55,032 nt of DNA, taken from contig NZ_CAMTIA010000020.1 of the NCBI RefSeq assembly GCF_947072475.1, positions 1-55,032 of the forward strand. The letters run 5' to 3'. The notes beneath the pieces are model-generated. The model ran no database searches. It was given only the letters and a program-made list of their open reading frames with translations, and was not told where the DNA came from. The DNA comes from an uncultured Deefgea sp. Lineage in GTDB: Bacteria > Pseudomonadota > Gammaproteobacteria > Burkholderiales > Chitinibacteraceae. Each line of letters starts with the position of its first letter. Within the stretch, counting starts at the first letter, position 1. Shown here in pieces: positions 36,846 to 46,473 of this stretch. A program made the translations under genes and the position numbers.

Positions 36846-38774
36846 ATGATCAGACTTAAAACACTCACACTCCGTCGCGGCACCAAGGTGCTCCTTAATC
36901 GTGTCGAACTCACACTACAACCTGGTTCAAAAACCGGGGTAGTTGGAGCCAATGGCGCGGGTAAATCCAGTTTTTTTGCCTTATTGCGTGATGAAATTCA
37001 TGCCGATGAAGGCGATTTAGAAATGCCACCTCGGGTGGCGATTGCGCACGTGGCGCAAGAAACCCCAGCCTTGCCGTGCTCGGCGCTTGATTACGTGCTG
37101 GATGGTGATCTTGAGCTGCGCAAAATCGAAGCCGAAATTGCGGCGATCACCTACGACGCCGATGATGACGGTATGGCGCATGGTGAGCTATTTGCTCGCC
37201 TTGAAGCCATTGATGGCTATACCGCGCAAGCGCGTGCGGCTAAATTACTCGCTGGTTTGGGTTTTTCTTTAGAAGAAAATTCACGCCCGGTATCGAGTTT
37301 TTCCGGCGGTTGGCGGATGCGTTTAAATTTGGCGCAAGCGTTGATGTGCCGCTCAGACCTATTGCTACTGGATGAGCCAACCAATCACTTGGATTTAGAA
37401 ACCGTAGTTTGGCTGGAAGAATGGCTCAAAACCTACCCAGGCATGTTGTTGATTATTTCGCATGATCGCGACTTTTTAGACAGCACCATCAAGCAAATTT
37501 TGCACGTTGATAACGCGCAACTCACCGTTTACACCGGTACTTACGAAGATTTTGAAAATCAATGTGCTGAGCGCTTAGCACAGCAATCGCAAGCTTTTGA
37601 CAAGCAACAACGGCAAATTGCCCATTTAGAAAGCTTTATTACCCGCTTTAAAGCCAAGGCCAGTAAAGCCAAGCAGGCGCAAAGCCGGGTAAAAGCTTTG
37701 GAAAAGATGGAAAAAATCGCCGCCGCACACGTGGATTCGCCGTTTAATTTCTCGTTCCGCGAGCCCGATTCCAGCCCAAATCCTTTGGTACATCTGGAAA
37801 TGGCATCGGCAGGTTACAGTGCCGAGCATCCGATTTTATCGGGCATTAATCTTTCCGTGGATAACTCAGCGCGTCTGGGTTTGCTCGGGGTGAATGGCGC
37901 GGGTAAATCAACGTTTATTCGCTCATTAGCCGGTGAACAAGACTTGCTATCGGGGATTCGTACCGAAGGTAAAGGACTGAAAATTGGTTACTTTGCGCAG
38001 CATCAGCTGGAATACTTGCGCATCGACGAGTCACCGCTATGGCATATGCAAAAAATCGATCCGAATACGCGTGAACAAGAGCATCGTAATTTCTTGGGTG
38101 GGTTTAATTTCCACGGCGCGATGGCGCTCAATCCGATTGCGCCATTCTCTGGTGGCGAAAAAGCGCGTTTGGCTTTGGCTTTGCTGATTTGGCAAAAGCC
38201 GAACCTGTTGCTGCTCGATGAGCCGACCAATCACTTGGACATCGAAATGCGTGAGGCGCTGACGTTTGCGCTGCAAGATTTTGATGGTGCTTTGATTGTG
38301 GTATCGCATGATCGACACATTTTGCGCGCCACGGTTGATGATTTTTGGTTGATCGAAGACGGTAAAGTTCAGCCTTTTGATGGCGATTTGGACGATTACA
38401 CGCGTTACAGCCAAGAAAAACGCAGTAGCGACAAGTCGGCCACCATTTCGGCGAATACGGTGAGCAATAGCGCGGCACCAACGGTGAATCGTAAAGAGCA
38501 AAAACGCCTTGAAGCCGAAGCACGGCAAAAATTAGCCAATGCGCGCAAACCGCTGGAAAAAGATTTGGCGCGAATTGAAGCTGAAATGGCCCGAATTAAC
38601 GCCGAGCAAGCCACCGTTACCAGCACTTTGGCCGATGAAACCTTGTATTTGCCTGAGCGTAAAGATGCGTTGCAAAAAATCTTGGCCAGCGAAATCAAAC
38701 TCAAAGAAAAACTCGCCGAGCGTGAGCTCGCTTGGGTGAGTGTGAGCGAAGAAATCGACAACCTGTCAGTCTGA
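36846..38774 (+). CDS. yheS: ABC-F ATPase YheS
   Basis: The 642-aa soluble protein with two ABC domains follows E. coli YheS along its length. Walker A motifs are GANGAGKSS (about 38) and GVNGAGKST (about 345). Signatures are FSGGWRMRLNLAQAL and FSGGEKARLALALL, each followed by LLLDEPTNHLD. The linker (P-site tRNA interaction motif) RFKAKASKAKQAQSRVKALEKME is typical. The C-terminal 80 residues form a coiled coil. ABC-F proteins bind the ribosomal E site and relieve stalling. Confidence 0.94.
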   Translation: MIRLKTLTLRRGTKVLLNRVELTLQPGSKTGVVGANGAGKSSFFALLRDEIHADEGDLEMPPRVAIAHVAQETPALPCSALDYVLDGDLELRKIEAEIAAITYDADDDGMAHGELFARLEAIDGYTAQARAAKLLAGLGFSLEENSRPVSSFSGGWRMRLNLAQALMCRSDLLLLDEPTNHLDLETVVWLEEWLKTYPGMLLIISHDRDFLDSTIKQILHVDNAQLTVYTGTYEDFENQCAERLAQQSQAFDKQQRQIAHLESFITRFKAKASKAKQAQSRVKALEKMEKIAAAHVDSPFNFSFREPDSSPNPLVHLEMASAGYSAEHPILSGINLSVDNSARLGLLGVNGAGKSTFIRSLAGEQDLLSGIRTEGKGLKIGYFAQHQLEYLRIDESPLWHMQKIDPNTREQEHRNFLGGFNFHGAMALNPIAPFSGGEKARLALALLIWQKPNLLLLDEPTNHLDIEMREALTFALQDFDGALIVVSHDRHILRATVDDFWLIEDGKVQPFDGDLDDYTRYSQEKRSSDKSATISANTVSNSAAPTVNRKEQKRLEAEARQKLANARKPLEKDLARIEAEMARINAEQATVTSTLADETLYLPERKDALQKILASEIKLKEKLAERELAWVSVSEEIDNLSV

Positions 38775-38781
38775 TGATGTA

Positions 38782-38821
38782 TTGCCCGCCAAGCTATGAT
38801 GGTATTGATCTGGCGGGTAAT
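38782..38821. repeat. Palindromic intergenic hairpin, copy 2
   Basis: ATTGCCCGCC pairs with GGCGGGTAAT (one G-T pair) around a 20-base loop. The stem and the adjacent AAGCT are shared with the structure at 16731-16771. It lies between yheS and the protease gene. Confidence 0.5.
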
Positions 38822-38835
38822 ACCTAAGGGTAGAT

Positions 38836-39327
38836 ATGCGATCAAATTGGGCTATTTTCTTGGTTTGGGCGCTGGTGTTAGCGTTGATTTACTGGGTGTT
38901 TAGTAGCTTTATTGCTCAGCAATATCAGCCCAAAATGCAGATCGTCCAAACAGATAATGCCGCTGAGCTCACTTTGCAGCGAGCCAGAGACGGCCATTTT
39001 CGCATTAACGGCCATATCAATAGTGCTGCGGTCACGCTATTGCTCGACACGGGAGCAACCTCGATTACGCTGAGTGAGCGCTTGGCGGCACGGCTTAATT
39101 TGCCACGCGGCGAGTCGTTTATTGCGCGCACCGCCAATGGCGAGGTAGCCGGTTACGAGTCCAGATTGAGCGAATTAAGTTTTGGCCCATTTCGGTTTAC
39201 CAATGTCCGAGTCGGGGTGCTGCCTAATTTGGGCAATGAAGTCTTACTGGGGATGAATATCATTCGTCACTTTGATCTTCGCACCCAAGACCAGCAAATG
39301 CATTTAAAACTGATCGAGCAAAATTGA
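38836..39327 (+). CDS. Membrane-anchored retropepsin-like aspartic protease (TIGR02281 type)
   Basis: The 163-aa product has an N-terminal membrane anchor (AIFLVWALVLALIYWVFSSFI). A clan AA protease domain follows with the catalytic motif LLLDTGATSITLS (about residue 71) and the conserved end VLLGMNIIRHFDL. It would act as a periplasmic dimer, since each chain has one catalytic Asp. The substrate is unknown. It lies 61 bases after yheS, separated by the palindromic hairpin. Confidence 0.88.
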   Translation: MRSNWAIFLVWALVLALIYWVFSSFIAQQYQPKMQIVQTDNAAELTLQRARDGHFRINGHINSAAVTLLLDTGATSITLSERLAARLNLPRGESFIARTANGEVAGYESRLSELSFGPFRFTNVRVGVLPNLGNEVLLGMNIIRHFDLRTQDQQMHLKLIEQN

Positions 39328-39340
39328 TTGATCGTGAATA

Positions 39341-39375
39341 AAAAATAGGCCGCTTCGATAGCGGCCTATTTTTTA
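39341..39375. terminator. Bidirectional terminator between the aspartic protease and M16 peptidase genes
   Basis: AATAGGCCGCT pairs with AGCGGCCTATT around CTCGAT-like bases; T-runs follow on both strands. It overlaps the stop codon of the convergent M16 gene. Confidence 0.88.
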
Positions 39376-42153
39376 TTGGGTGGTAACTAGTTGCTGTAAA
39401 TCGACGACATCGTCACACATATAATTGCCAATCGCCCAGTACTGAGGCTGAAACCAGGTTTGTGCTGCTGAGTGTAAAGACTGCGCGGTGATTTGGCTTA
39501 AATCGGGTTGATTACTCGACGTATTACCATTTCTTAACCAAGCTGTGGCGTAAGACAGTGCGTATGGAATAGGCATATTGACCCGTTCGGCGTTGGATTT
39601 TCTTAGTCGATCATGAATGGCGCTAACTTCGGTTGTGCTAGGCGCGGTTTGTCGCAGCTTAATTAATTCATTGAGAACTGTTTTGCTACTTTGTTCGCAG
39701 TGCGCAGCATCGGTACGATAGGCAAAGCCTAGGGTTAAACCTTGCGGTGTATTGCGATTGGGAACCAGTGAAAGCCAATAAATATTGCCCGTTTTCTCTC
39801 TTAGTCCGTCGAGAAGGCGCTGATGCAATAAATCAGCCATCGCGGTTAACTGCCATTCATTTCCTGCGTTTGCCTTTACAGGTAGATACGCTTGCCAATG
39901 GCTATATGCGCCTGTATTGGTCCAGCCTAATTGCACTTCTTTGACCGGCACTTGAGGTAGTGTACTTATCTGTGGCAGGTTTAAATGCTGGGTAGGTAGG
40001 CTTGCTAGGTACTGCTCGAGCAAAGCTTCGGTTTTTTTATCATTGGCGACGCCGGTGATGACAAAACGAAACGCCCCCGGATTGCCATAGAGCTGCTGCT
40101 TGGCCGTTTTTAATTGGGCTAACGAGGCCTCATAAAAAGGGTTGAGCATTTTTCGATTGCTAGGAAATAAATCCGGCGTTTGATAGCGTAATTGATTTAA
40201 GGTATTGGCTAAACTTAATTCATCATTTTTAGCCATGTTTTGTAAAGCCAGCTCACGACTCACCATAGCAGCTTCTTCATTGTCATCGCTGGCGGCGGTC
40301 AATGCGAGATAATTGAGCTGTAATAATGCTTCAATATCTTTTGGAATACTCACTCCAGAAAAACCGTGGGTGTCCACGCCAACAAACGGTAGTAGTTTGG
40401 TTTGTTTGTTGCTCATGATGCGCTCAATGTCATTTGGGCGCATTCCATCTAATCCGGCGCGTAATAAATACTCTGGCAATATTCTGGCTGCGGGATATAA
40501 ATTAGTACTCAGCGCGGTGAGTCCGCCCAAAGCCTGCACAGCAAAACCAATGTTTTCTGTTGCACTTTGTGGAGCAATGGTGAGGACTTCAATGCCATTA
40601 CTTAATTGCCAAAGTGTACTTTTATTGGCGGCATCCTCTATTGAACGAATAATTTTACCTTTGGCGGGTAATTTGTCTAGCAATTGATTTCGTGTGGTAT
40701 TCGTTGTTACTGGCGTTAAGGTTTCTGCTTGGACTTCAGCGATTAAGTCCTTTAGCCAAAGTCGGTTAATATGGTCATCAGACTGAACTCGCGTGGATTT
40801 TAGTGCGTAAACCACTTGATCAGGATAGGCCAAAATATCTGCCATTAATTTTTGCAAATCAGCAGCTTGAGTCGCATCAAAAAAACGCTGGTGTTGAGTT
40901 GGGTAATCTGATGGATTGCGAACTGACTCAGCAAAACGATAATGCATAAATAGTTGATTGGCCCAAGCTAAGTTATCCCAATTTGTTCCAATCATGGCTT
41001 TTCTGGTTTCAAATGCACTGTTTAATTCTTCAGCACTAAAACCAAATTGTTTGGCGCGAACAATTTCTCGATATAACTGGCGCAATGCATCTTGGCTGCG
41101 ATTGTTTTTTGCATTAACAAAAAAACCATATTGAATTTGTCTAGTTGGTAAATCCGTGCCGTGCGAATTTAGCCAAATGGCGTCACTGAGTGCACTGTCT
41201 TGGTTTTGTGCCAAATTAGAAAGTCGGCGCTGCAAAATGATGCCGATTAATTCACGTTGATAGTCGCGTAAAGCTGCGTCTGCATCACTCATGGAGTCGC
41301 TAGGTAAAACCCAATTCCAGCCAACACGTGCTTGTGATAAAGACTGTACTTCATTTTCATTAACTAGGCGTAACTGATTGATTGCGGCTGGGCTTGGGTA
41401 GTTAACGGCATGATTGCCGGCAGGCACGGCATTAAAATTTTTTTTGATTTGAGTTTCAATTTGACGTGGATTGATATCTCCAGAAACTAAAATAGCCATT
41501 TTTTGAGCTTGATATTCGCGCTGATAAAAAGCATTTATTTTTTCGAGAGGAATGCTTTTTATGATTTTGCTATCACCAATTGGCATTCGATTAGCGTAGT
41601 TTTGATTAGGATAAATTGTTTTATATATTGATTGATAGATTGCATGGTCGGAGCGACGAATACGCTCTTCATTCAGTACGACTTCACGCTCGGTATTGAG
41701 CTCGTTTTCATCGAACTCGATTTGATATGCCCAATCTGCAAGTAATAGCAGCGCCTGAGCCGCATCATCGGATGAAACTGATAAAATATAAACTGTATTT
41801 TCATGACTAGTAAAGGCATTGCTATCGCCACCCCAACGCATACCATGGCTATCTAAAAATGCTTTGACTTGTCCTGCTTTAAAGTTTTTAGTTTGACGAA
41901 ATGCCATATGCTCAAGCAAATGGGCGACACCTAATTCATCGTCTTTTTCACTCATTGAACCAACATTAACGACTAAACGCATTTCAACTTTATTGCTCGG
42001 CTGTTGATTTGGCTTAATAAAATAACGTAGGCCGTTGTTTAGTTGCCCCTGAATAATATCTGGTGCAAGAACCGGTAGGATTTTAACTTGGGTTTGGGCG
42101 TAGCCAACAACTGATACCAAACATAAAAATATCGTCGCACAAAAATTACGCAT
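39373..42153 (-). CDS. Secreted M16-family zinc peptidase (PqqL-like)
   Basis: The product is 926 aa from the ATG at 42153, which gives a clear signal peptide (MRNFCATIFLCLVSVVGYAQ). The inverted zinc motif HxxEH is in VAHLLEHMAFRQTKNF, with the downstream glutamate in NTEREVVLNEERI. A second, inactive M16 domain follows, as in pitrilysin-like enzymes. It would degrade peptides in the periplasm. E. coli PqqL, of similar length, takes part in iron-linked protein breakdown, but that role need not apply here. Confidence 0.9.
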   Translation of the reverse strand: MRNFCATIFLCLVSVVGYAQTQVKILPVLAPDIIQGQLNNGLRYFIKPNQQPSNKVEMRLVVNVGSMSEKDDELGVAHLLEHMAFRQTKNFKAGQVKAFLDSHGMRWGGDSNAFTSHENTVYILSVSSDDAAQALLLLADWAYQIEFDENELNTEREVVLNEERIRRSDHAIYQSIYKTIYPNQNYANRMPIGDSKIIKSIPLEKINAFYQREYQAQKMAILVSGDINPRQIETQIKKNFNAVPAGNHAVNYPSPAAINQLRLVNENEVQSLSQARVGWNWVLPSDSMSDADAALRDYQRELIGIILQRRLSNLAQNQDSALSDAIWLNSHGTDLPTRQIQYGFFVNAKNNRSQDALRQLYREIVRAKQFGFSAEELNSAFETRKAMIGTNWDNLAWANQLFMHYRFAESVRNPSDYPTQHQRFFDATQAADLQKLMADILAYPDQVVYALKSTRVQSDDHINRLWLKDLIAEVQAETLTPVTTNTTRNQLLDKLPAKGKIIRSIEDAANKSTLWQLSNGIEVLTIAPQSATENIGFAVQALGGLTALSTNLYPAARILPEYLLRAGLDGMRPNDIERIMSNKQTKLLPFVGVDTHGFSGVSIPKDIEALLQLNYLALTAASDDNEEAAMVSRELALQNMAKNDELSLANTLNQLRYQTPDLFPSNRKMLNPFYEASLAQLKTAKQQLYGNPGAFRFVITGVANDKKTEALLEQYLASLPTQHLNLPQISTLPQVPVKEVQLGWTNTGAYSHWQAYLPVKANAGNEWQLTAMADLLHQRLLDGLREKTGNIYWLSLVPNRNTPQGLTLGFAYRTDAAHCEQSSKTVLNELIKLRQTAPSTTEVSAIHDRLRKSNAERVNMPIPYALSYATAWLRNGNTSSNQPDLSQITAQSLHSAAQTWFQPQYWAIGNYMCDDVVDLQQLVTTQ

Positions 42154-42271
42154 TATTACGCACACCTTATCAATTTTTGATGCATATTCCAGCATCATTT
42201 CAATGGGTGCAAGTATTAAAATCAAAAATAAAATTTATGCAACTCCGTATAGGTTTAATAAACCGATAAAT

Positions 42272-44152
42272 TTATTGCCAATCGCCACGTAATAGATGTG
42301 TTTCTTGCTCTAGTTTTAATCGGGTCACTGATTCCGGTGCAATGGGTTGACCAACGACTAAGCCGATTTTAGAGAAAATGCCGCGTGGCATCTTGAGCAT
42401 GGCGGCACCATCTTTACGACTAAAAAAACTACCCCATAAACCTTGTAGCGCCATCGGAATGACTGGTACAGGTGTGGTTTTAATGATTTGCTCAATCCCC
42501 GGCATGAAACGATTGATTTTGCCATTGCTGGTAATTCGCCCTTCAGGAAAAATGGCCACGATTTCACCATCCGCTAGAGCTTGAGCGATTTGGGTAAACG
42601 CCACGTCTTTCATTTGCGCGCTTTCTTTAGTCGGCGCAATTGGAATGGCATTCGCAGTGCGGCAAATAAAATTCATGATGGGTAGATTGTAAATTCGATG
42701 ATCCATCACAAATCGAACTGGGCGACGAATTGCGCCAGCGAGAATCATCGCATCCATAAAGCTAACGTGATTGCAGGTTAATACCACTGCGCCATGCTCG
42801 GGGATGTTTTCTACGCCTGCCTTTTTGATTCGGTATAAAGTATGCGTCAAAATCCATACCATAAATCGCATTAAAAATTCGGGGATCAACGTGTAAATAT
42901 AAATCGCGACAAAAATATTTAAAATGCCCGCGAGTAATAATAGTTGCGACACACTCAAACCGGCTTCAAGCAGGGCAATACTCATTCCTGCGGCAACGAC
43001 CATAAATAATGAATTTAAAATATTATTGGCTGCAATCGCGCGCGAAGTGAATTCATGTTCAGTTCGAATTTGAATTAGTGCGTATAAAGGCACAATAAAA
43101 AATCCGCCAAAAACGCCGATCAATAAAATATCAATAATAATTCGCCAGCTAGAGAGGCCGGTCAAGAATGTATAAGCGGTATAACTGGCCGGAGCTAGAT
43201 TTTGGCTGGCGAAAAATAAATCAATGGCAAATACCGAAAGGCCAATTGAACCGAATGGCACCAATCCCAGTTCAACGGTCGCATCAGATAGTTTTTCACA
43301 CAGGAGTGAGCCAATGGCCACGCCAAGTGAAAACAAGGTCATTAATAAGGTGTAGACCGAAGCATCGCCATGCAGTGTTTCTTTGGCAAAGTGAGGGAAT
43401 TGGGTTAGGTAAATGGAGCCAAAAAACCAGAACCAAGAGATACCTAGTAAGCTATTAAAAACGGTTTTATTTTTACGGGTGTGGGAAATGATTTTTGCAG
43501 TTTCAGTAAATATATTCCAGCCAATTTTTAAATCCGGTGCTGTCGGCGGTGCGGCCGGCATGGCGCGGCTGCAAAAATAACCCATAATTGCAAAACCCAG
43601 ACAGGCGATAATAATATAAATTTCACCGTAAGGCTGTTGCTGAATAATCAAGGTGCCGGCAATTTGCCCAAGTAAAATAGCCACAAAAGTGCCCATTTCA
43701 ATCAGGCCGTTACCGCCTAAGATTTCGTTTTGTTTTAAATATTGTGGCAAAACCGAATACTTTAATGGACCAAAAAAAGCTGAATGAACGCCCATTAAAA
43801 ATAAACAGCCCATCAAAATCGCTGCATTATGCCAAATAAATCCTAGGCCAGCGAGCAGCATGATGATGATTTCTAAGCCTTTAATCCAGCGTGCCAATAG
43901 CGCCTTGTCATATTTCTCTGCCAGTTGCCCAGCCAGCGTTGAGAAAAGAAAGAAAGGTAAGATAAAGATCCCAGCGGCCATATTAATGAGCACCGCACTA
44001 TTGAGCCCCGCAGTAGAGAGTCCATAGAATGCAATTAAAACCAAAAATGCATTTTTAAATAAATTATCATTAAATGCGCCGGTAAACTGAGTAAGAAATA
44101 AGGGAAGAAAACGCTTCTGACTCATTAAGTCAAACTGATTGGGCTGGTGCAT
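42272..44152 (-). CDS. LplT-like MFS transporter fused to a PlsC acyltransferase
   Basis: The product is about 626 aa from the ATG at 44152 (GGA upstream; an ATG at 44125 is possible). Residues 1-410 form a 12-helix MFS domain like the lysophospholipid flippase LplT (FLPLFLTQFTGAFNDNLFKNAFLV). Residues 430-626 form a PlsC domain with the catalytic NHVSFMD and the substrate motif FPEGRIT. In E. coli Aas, PlsC is fused to an acyl-ACP synthetase; here that part is absent. The protein probably imports lysophospholipids and re-acylates them. Confidence 0.88.
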   Translation of the reverse strand: MHQPNQFDLMSQKRFLPLFLTQFTGAFNDNLFKNAFLVLIAFYGLSTAGLNSAVLINMAAGIFILPFFLFSTLAGQLAEKYDKALLARWIKGLEIIIMLLAGLGFIWHNAAILMGCLFLMGVHSAFFGPLKYSVLPQYLKQNEILGGNGLIEMGTFVAILLGQIAGTLIIQQQPYGEIYIIIACLGFAIMGYFCSRAMPAAPPTAPDLKIGWNIFTETAKIISHTRKNKTVFNSLLGISWFWFFGSIYLTQFPHFAKETLHGDASVYTLLMTLFSLGVAIGSLLCEKLSDATVELGLVPFGSIGLSVFAIDLFFASQNLAPASYTAYTFLTGLSSWRIIIDILLIGVFGGFFIVPLYALIQIRTEHEFTSRAIAANNILNSLFMVVAAGMSIALLEAGLSVSQLLLLAGILNIFVAIYIYTLIPEFLMRFMVWILTHTLYRIKKAGVENIPEHGAVVLTCNHVSFMDAMILAGAIRRPVRFVMDHRIYNLPIMNFICRTANAIPIAPTKESAQMKDVAFTQIAQALADGEIVAIFPEGRITSNGKINRFMPGIEQIIKTTPVPVIPMALQGLWGSFFSRKDGAAMLKMPRGIFSKIGLVVGQPIAPESVTRLKLEQETHLLRGDWQ

Positions 44153-44399
44153 GATGATCCACAGGAGGCAACAAAAAAATAGATTGCAATGCGCAATTGA
44201 TGAACACGCAATGCGCATCGGCTTTAGCGAAAAGCAAAACCCATATCGTACAAGGGTGTGCTCAATTCACCAAGGATGCAAAAATAAATAGACTAAAGCT
44301 CAATACGGTGGCCTCACGCAGTTTGAATGCCTGATATGCAGGCCATTGATTTAAATGGGCGTATTGATTTTGCATTCCAATGATTTGGCACCGTCCTAC

Positions 44400-45161
44400 T
44401 TAACCAATCAATGCTTTACGTTCGCGTTCTAAATTGGCCAGTAAACGTTGCAAGCTATTTTCAACGGTGCGCGGTAAATCAACAAAACGAACGCCTAATA
44501 GCCAACGCACCTTACCATCGGCCATCGTCACCGCGTGCGTAGAGCGAATTTCAATATCCACGGTTGCACAACCTGCGCTGGCTAAATCAAAATTGACTTG
44601 ATTTAAAACTAAACCCGATGGAAAGCCATCTTTGGGTTCATCTTTAAGCCAAATTCCGGCGCCACCTAAAGAGATATCATGCAGCTCGAGTTGCATTTTT
44701 TGCGCGGTAGGTAAATTTAATTCGCAAGTTAATGGATTGGTGATGGGTGTGAGTAAGCGAAAGAACTCTCGGCGCTGCAATTTAATCAAATCGCTAGGAA
44801 ATTGAATTGTAAATGCAGGTTTACCTTCAAATTGACAGCGTTTGGCATGGCCGACTGAAAACTGAATTTTAACGCTATCGAGGGCGGTAACAAATAAAAT
44901 CTTGTTGGCTTGAGTCAGTGCCGTATTACTGGCCTCATGGCCACCAACGTCAATAATAAATTGCTGTGCTTTGGTGTCTACATTGAGTACCCGCGACAGC
45001 ATCATGTCTCGACCGGCATTAAAGTAAAGCGCTAAATTGGCATTGCTTTGCGCTAAATTGCGTAATACATAGGCGATTTCCATAGTGGCTGTAATGCGAT
45101 AGGGCGCGATATCTTCTTGCTCGGCAATTGGGGCAATGCCGCCATTCTCTTCGTCTGACAT
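44400..45161 (-). CDS. ycgR: Flagellar brake protein YcgR (PilZ domain)
   Basis: The 253-aa product has a YcgR N-terminal domain and a C-terminal PilZ domain. The c-di-GMP-binding residues are visible: QRREFFRL (RxxxR) at about 125 and DISLGGAG (D/NxSxxG) at about 160. On binding c-di-GMP it slows the flagellar motor. This suggests a flagellated host. It is 22 bases downstream of the SCO1-like gene. Confidence 0.92.
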   Translation of the reverse strand: MSDEENGGIAPIAEQEDIAPYRITATMEIAYVLRNLAQSNANLALYFNAGRDMMLSRVLNVDTKAQQFIIDVGGHEASNTALTQANKILFVTALDSVKIQFSVGHAKRCQFEGKPAFTIQFPSDLIKLQRREFFRLLTPITNPLTCELNLPTAQKMQLELHDISLGGAGIWLKDEPKDGFPSGLVLNQVNFDLASAGCATVDIEIRSTHAVTMADGKVRWLLGVRFVDLPRTVENSLQRLLANLERERKALIG

Positions 45162-45183
45162 CGTATATCCTGTATTGATATTT

Positions 45184-45750
45184 TTATTCTGCTAATAGTA
45201 AATCTAAATCATGGGCAAATACAGCTGCGCCAGCGCCATAATTAACCATCACGCGGGTATTTCCTTGTGGGTCGATTAAATAACTGCCTGCGGTATGGTC
45301 CATAGTATAGCTATCGCCTTGTATTTGCTTTTGATAAATGATTCGATATTTTTGTGCCATGTCGGCCAATTGCGCGGCATTGCCATGTAAGCCTAAGAAT
45401 CGAGCATCAAATGCGGGTATATAAGCGGCGAGTATCTTTTGGCTATCTCTTTCTGGATCGACCGTAACAAATAAAACTTGAACGCGATTGGCTTTTTCGC
45501 CCAATTGTTGCATTGCTGATTTTAATTCAGAGAGTGTGGTGGGGCAAACTTCTGGGCATTGGGTGAAGCCGAAAAATAAAACGACGACTTTGCCTTTAAA
45601 GTCTTGCAGTGACCGTAGCTTGCCATGGTGATCGGTGAGTTTAAAATCGCCGCCAATGGGGCCATTGCTGATGTCAGCCCCTTTAAACTCAGGCTTGCTA
45701 CAGCCGCCCAGCAAAATCAATAACCAAGTCATTAGAATTATTTTTTTCAT
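45184..45750 (-). CDS. SCO1/SenC-type copper chaperone lipoprotein
   Basis: The 188-aa product starts with a lipoprotein signal ending LILLGGC. A thioredoxin-like fold follows with the copper-binding CPEVCP and the distal His in MDHTAGSYLIDP. It delivers copper to the CuA site of cytochrome c oxidase or acts as a thiol reductase. bioD ends 19 bases upstream; no oxidase genes are close. Confidence 0.93.
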   Translation of the reverse strand: MKKIILMTWLLILLGGCSKPEFKGADISNGPIGGDFKLTDHHGKLRSLQDFKGKVVVLFFGFTQCPEVCPTTLSELKSAMQQLGEKANRVQVLFVTVDPERDSQKILAAYIPAFDARFLGLHGNAAQLADMAQKYRIIYQKQIQGDSYTMDHTAGSYLIDPQGNTRVMVNYGAGAAVFAHDLDLLLAE

Positions 45751-45768
45751 GTGCTGCTCTAATTGGCG

Positions 45769-46473
45769 TTAAATTGAATCGGGTGGCAATTTAAATTGTT
45801 CAAGCTGCGCGATTGCAGTTGGCGAAATAGCCGCATTTGTTGCTTCTGGCGTATAGCTCAGTTCAGCCAGTAATGGCGCGGCAAGCTGTTGTTTTAAATG
45901 CGCTAAATTTTCATCGTATCGGCTAAATAGTGGGTCGACTGGATTGGCGATCCATCCGGCCAGCGTTAAGCCCTGCTGCTCGATAGCTTTTGCCGTGAGC
46001 ATGGCATGATTTAAACAGCCGAGCCGCATGCCAACCACCATAATGACTGGCGCTTGCAAAATCGTTGCCAAATCAGCAATCGTTGCCTGAGTTGATAATG
46101 GCGCGAACCAGCCCCCCGCACCTTCAATGATGACGCGATCGGCAAGAGTTGTCAGCTGCTGCGCGCAATTTTTAAGGTGTTGTAAGTCAATGACAACACC
46201 CGCTTCTTGGGCGGCAATATGGGGTGAGATCGCTGGCTCAAACAAATACGGGCTACACAGTGCCGCAGGCGCTTGAACATTGCTGGCAGCGCGGTGCATT
46301 TCTACGTCCGCATTGATGAGTATATCGCCAGACCTGATACAACCTGAGGCCGCTGGCTTCATACCCACGGTTTTAAACCCCGCATTTACAAAACCACGAA
46401 TCAGTTGCGCGCTGGCAACGGTTTTGCCAACGTCGGTGTCTGTGCCCGTCACAAAAAATAGCTTGGCGGTCAT
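45769..46473 (-). CDS. bioD: Dethiobiotin synthetase
   Basis: The 234-aa product makes dethiobiotin from diaminopelargonate, CO2 and ATP. The P-loop FFVTGTDTDVGKTVASAQLI opens the protein; KPAASG and EGAGGWFAPL are the other conserved active-site segments. Its ATG overlaps the bioC stop, so bioC and bioD are translationally coupled. The bioA, bioB and bioF genes are not in this window. Confidence 0.95.
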   Translation of the reverse strand: MTAKLFFVTGTDTDVGKTVASAQLIRGFVNAGFKTVGMKPAASGCIRSGDILINADVEMHRAASNVQAPAALCSPYLFEPAISPHIAAQEAGVVIDLQHLKNCAQQLTTLADRVIIEGAGGWFAPLSTQATIADLATILQAPVIMVVGMRLGCLNHAMLTAKAIEQQGLTLAGWIANPVDPLFSRYDENLAHLKQQLAAPLLAELSYTPEATNAAISPTAIAQLEQFKLPPDSI

